The position numbers were made by a program, and so were the translations under genes. From NCBI GenBank assembly GCA_900769875.1, contig CAAGII010000164.1, forward strand, positions 1-15,116: 15,116 nucleotides of DNA, given 5' to 3'. The notes below the pieces were generated by a model. The model did not search any database. It was not told where the DNA came from and saw only the letters and a program-made list of their open reading frames with translations. Shown piece by piece: positions 15,095 through 15,116 of this stretch (its first letter is position 1; every line of letters starts with the position of its first letter). This DNA is from Clostridia bacterium. Its GTDB lineage: Bacteria > Bacillota > Clostridia > Christensenellales > Aristaeellaceae.

Positions 15095-15116
15095 AGATCG
15101 GAAGAGCACACGTCTG
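15095..15116 (+). other. Illumina TruSeq adapter remnant (not genomic)
   Basis: The final 22 bases, from AGATCGGAAGAGCACACG to the end (CTG), equal the start of the standard Illumina TruSeq read-1 adapter. They lie exactly at the contig end and interrupt hisS with the well-known false peptide R-S-E-E-H-T-S. This is a library or trimming artefact that should be clipped. Confidence 0.97.

Overview
The window looks like one contig from a spore-forming, Gram-positive Firmicute, probably a gut or environmental clostridium (Oscillospirales/Christensenellales-like). This is inferred from sortase-anchored surface proteins, strong Shine-Dalgarno sites, a T-box leader, a SpoVM-like peptide and a sigma-E-like promoter; it has not been checked by phylogeny. 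The last 22 bases match the Illumina TruSeq adapter and are not genomic, so the genome sequence ends near 15094.

Positions 1-12827 (+ strand) carry a sortase-assembled pilus or adhesin operon. In order it has: a giant LPETG surface protein, open at the left edge and at least 2468 residues long, with tandem adhesin-type domains and eight Cna-B-type domains; a 514-residue backbone-type pilin ending in LPSTG; a class C pilus-polymerising sortase; a minor pilin with an IPQTG sorting signal; and a second sortase whose catalytic domain sits on a stalk of more than 400 residues rich in Thr, Pro and Ala. The last three genes are tightly packed, with a 6-nt gap and then a 4-nt overlap. The pilin gene is flanked on both sides by strong hairpins that lack U-tracts, which could set different mRNA levels across the operon. 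The operon ends at a terminator that also appears to serve the convergent arsR gene.

Positions 12879-13702 form a small divergent block. An ArsR/SmtB-type repressor with both metal-site signatures is on the minus strand. On the plus strand are a small two-helix membrane protein and, overlapping its end, a 25-27 residue ORF with a very strong ribosome site that resembles the sporulation peptide SpoVM. A sigma-E-like promoter precedes this pair, and a perfect CAAAATG-CAAA-CATTTTG palindrome lies in the divergent control region.

Positions 13749-15094 hold a sigma-A-type promoter, a T-box leader with its terminator, and hisS (histidyl-tRNA synthetase), cut off by the contig end. The T-box specifier reads best as GAC (Asp), overlapped by CAC (His), and its UGGC acceptor-pairing sequence fits a G73 tRNA such as tRNA-Asp. 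This suggests that aspS follows hisS beyond the contig.
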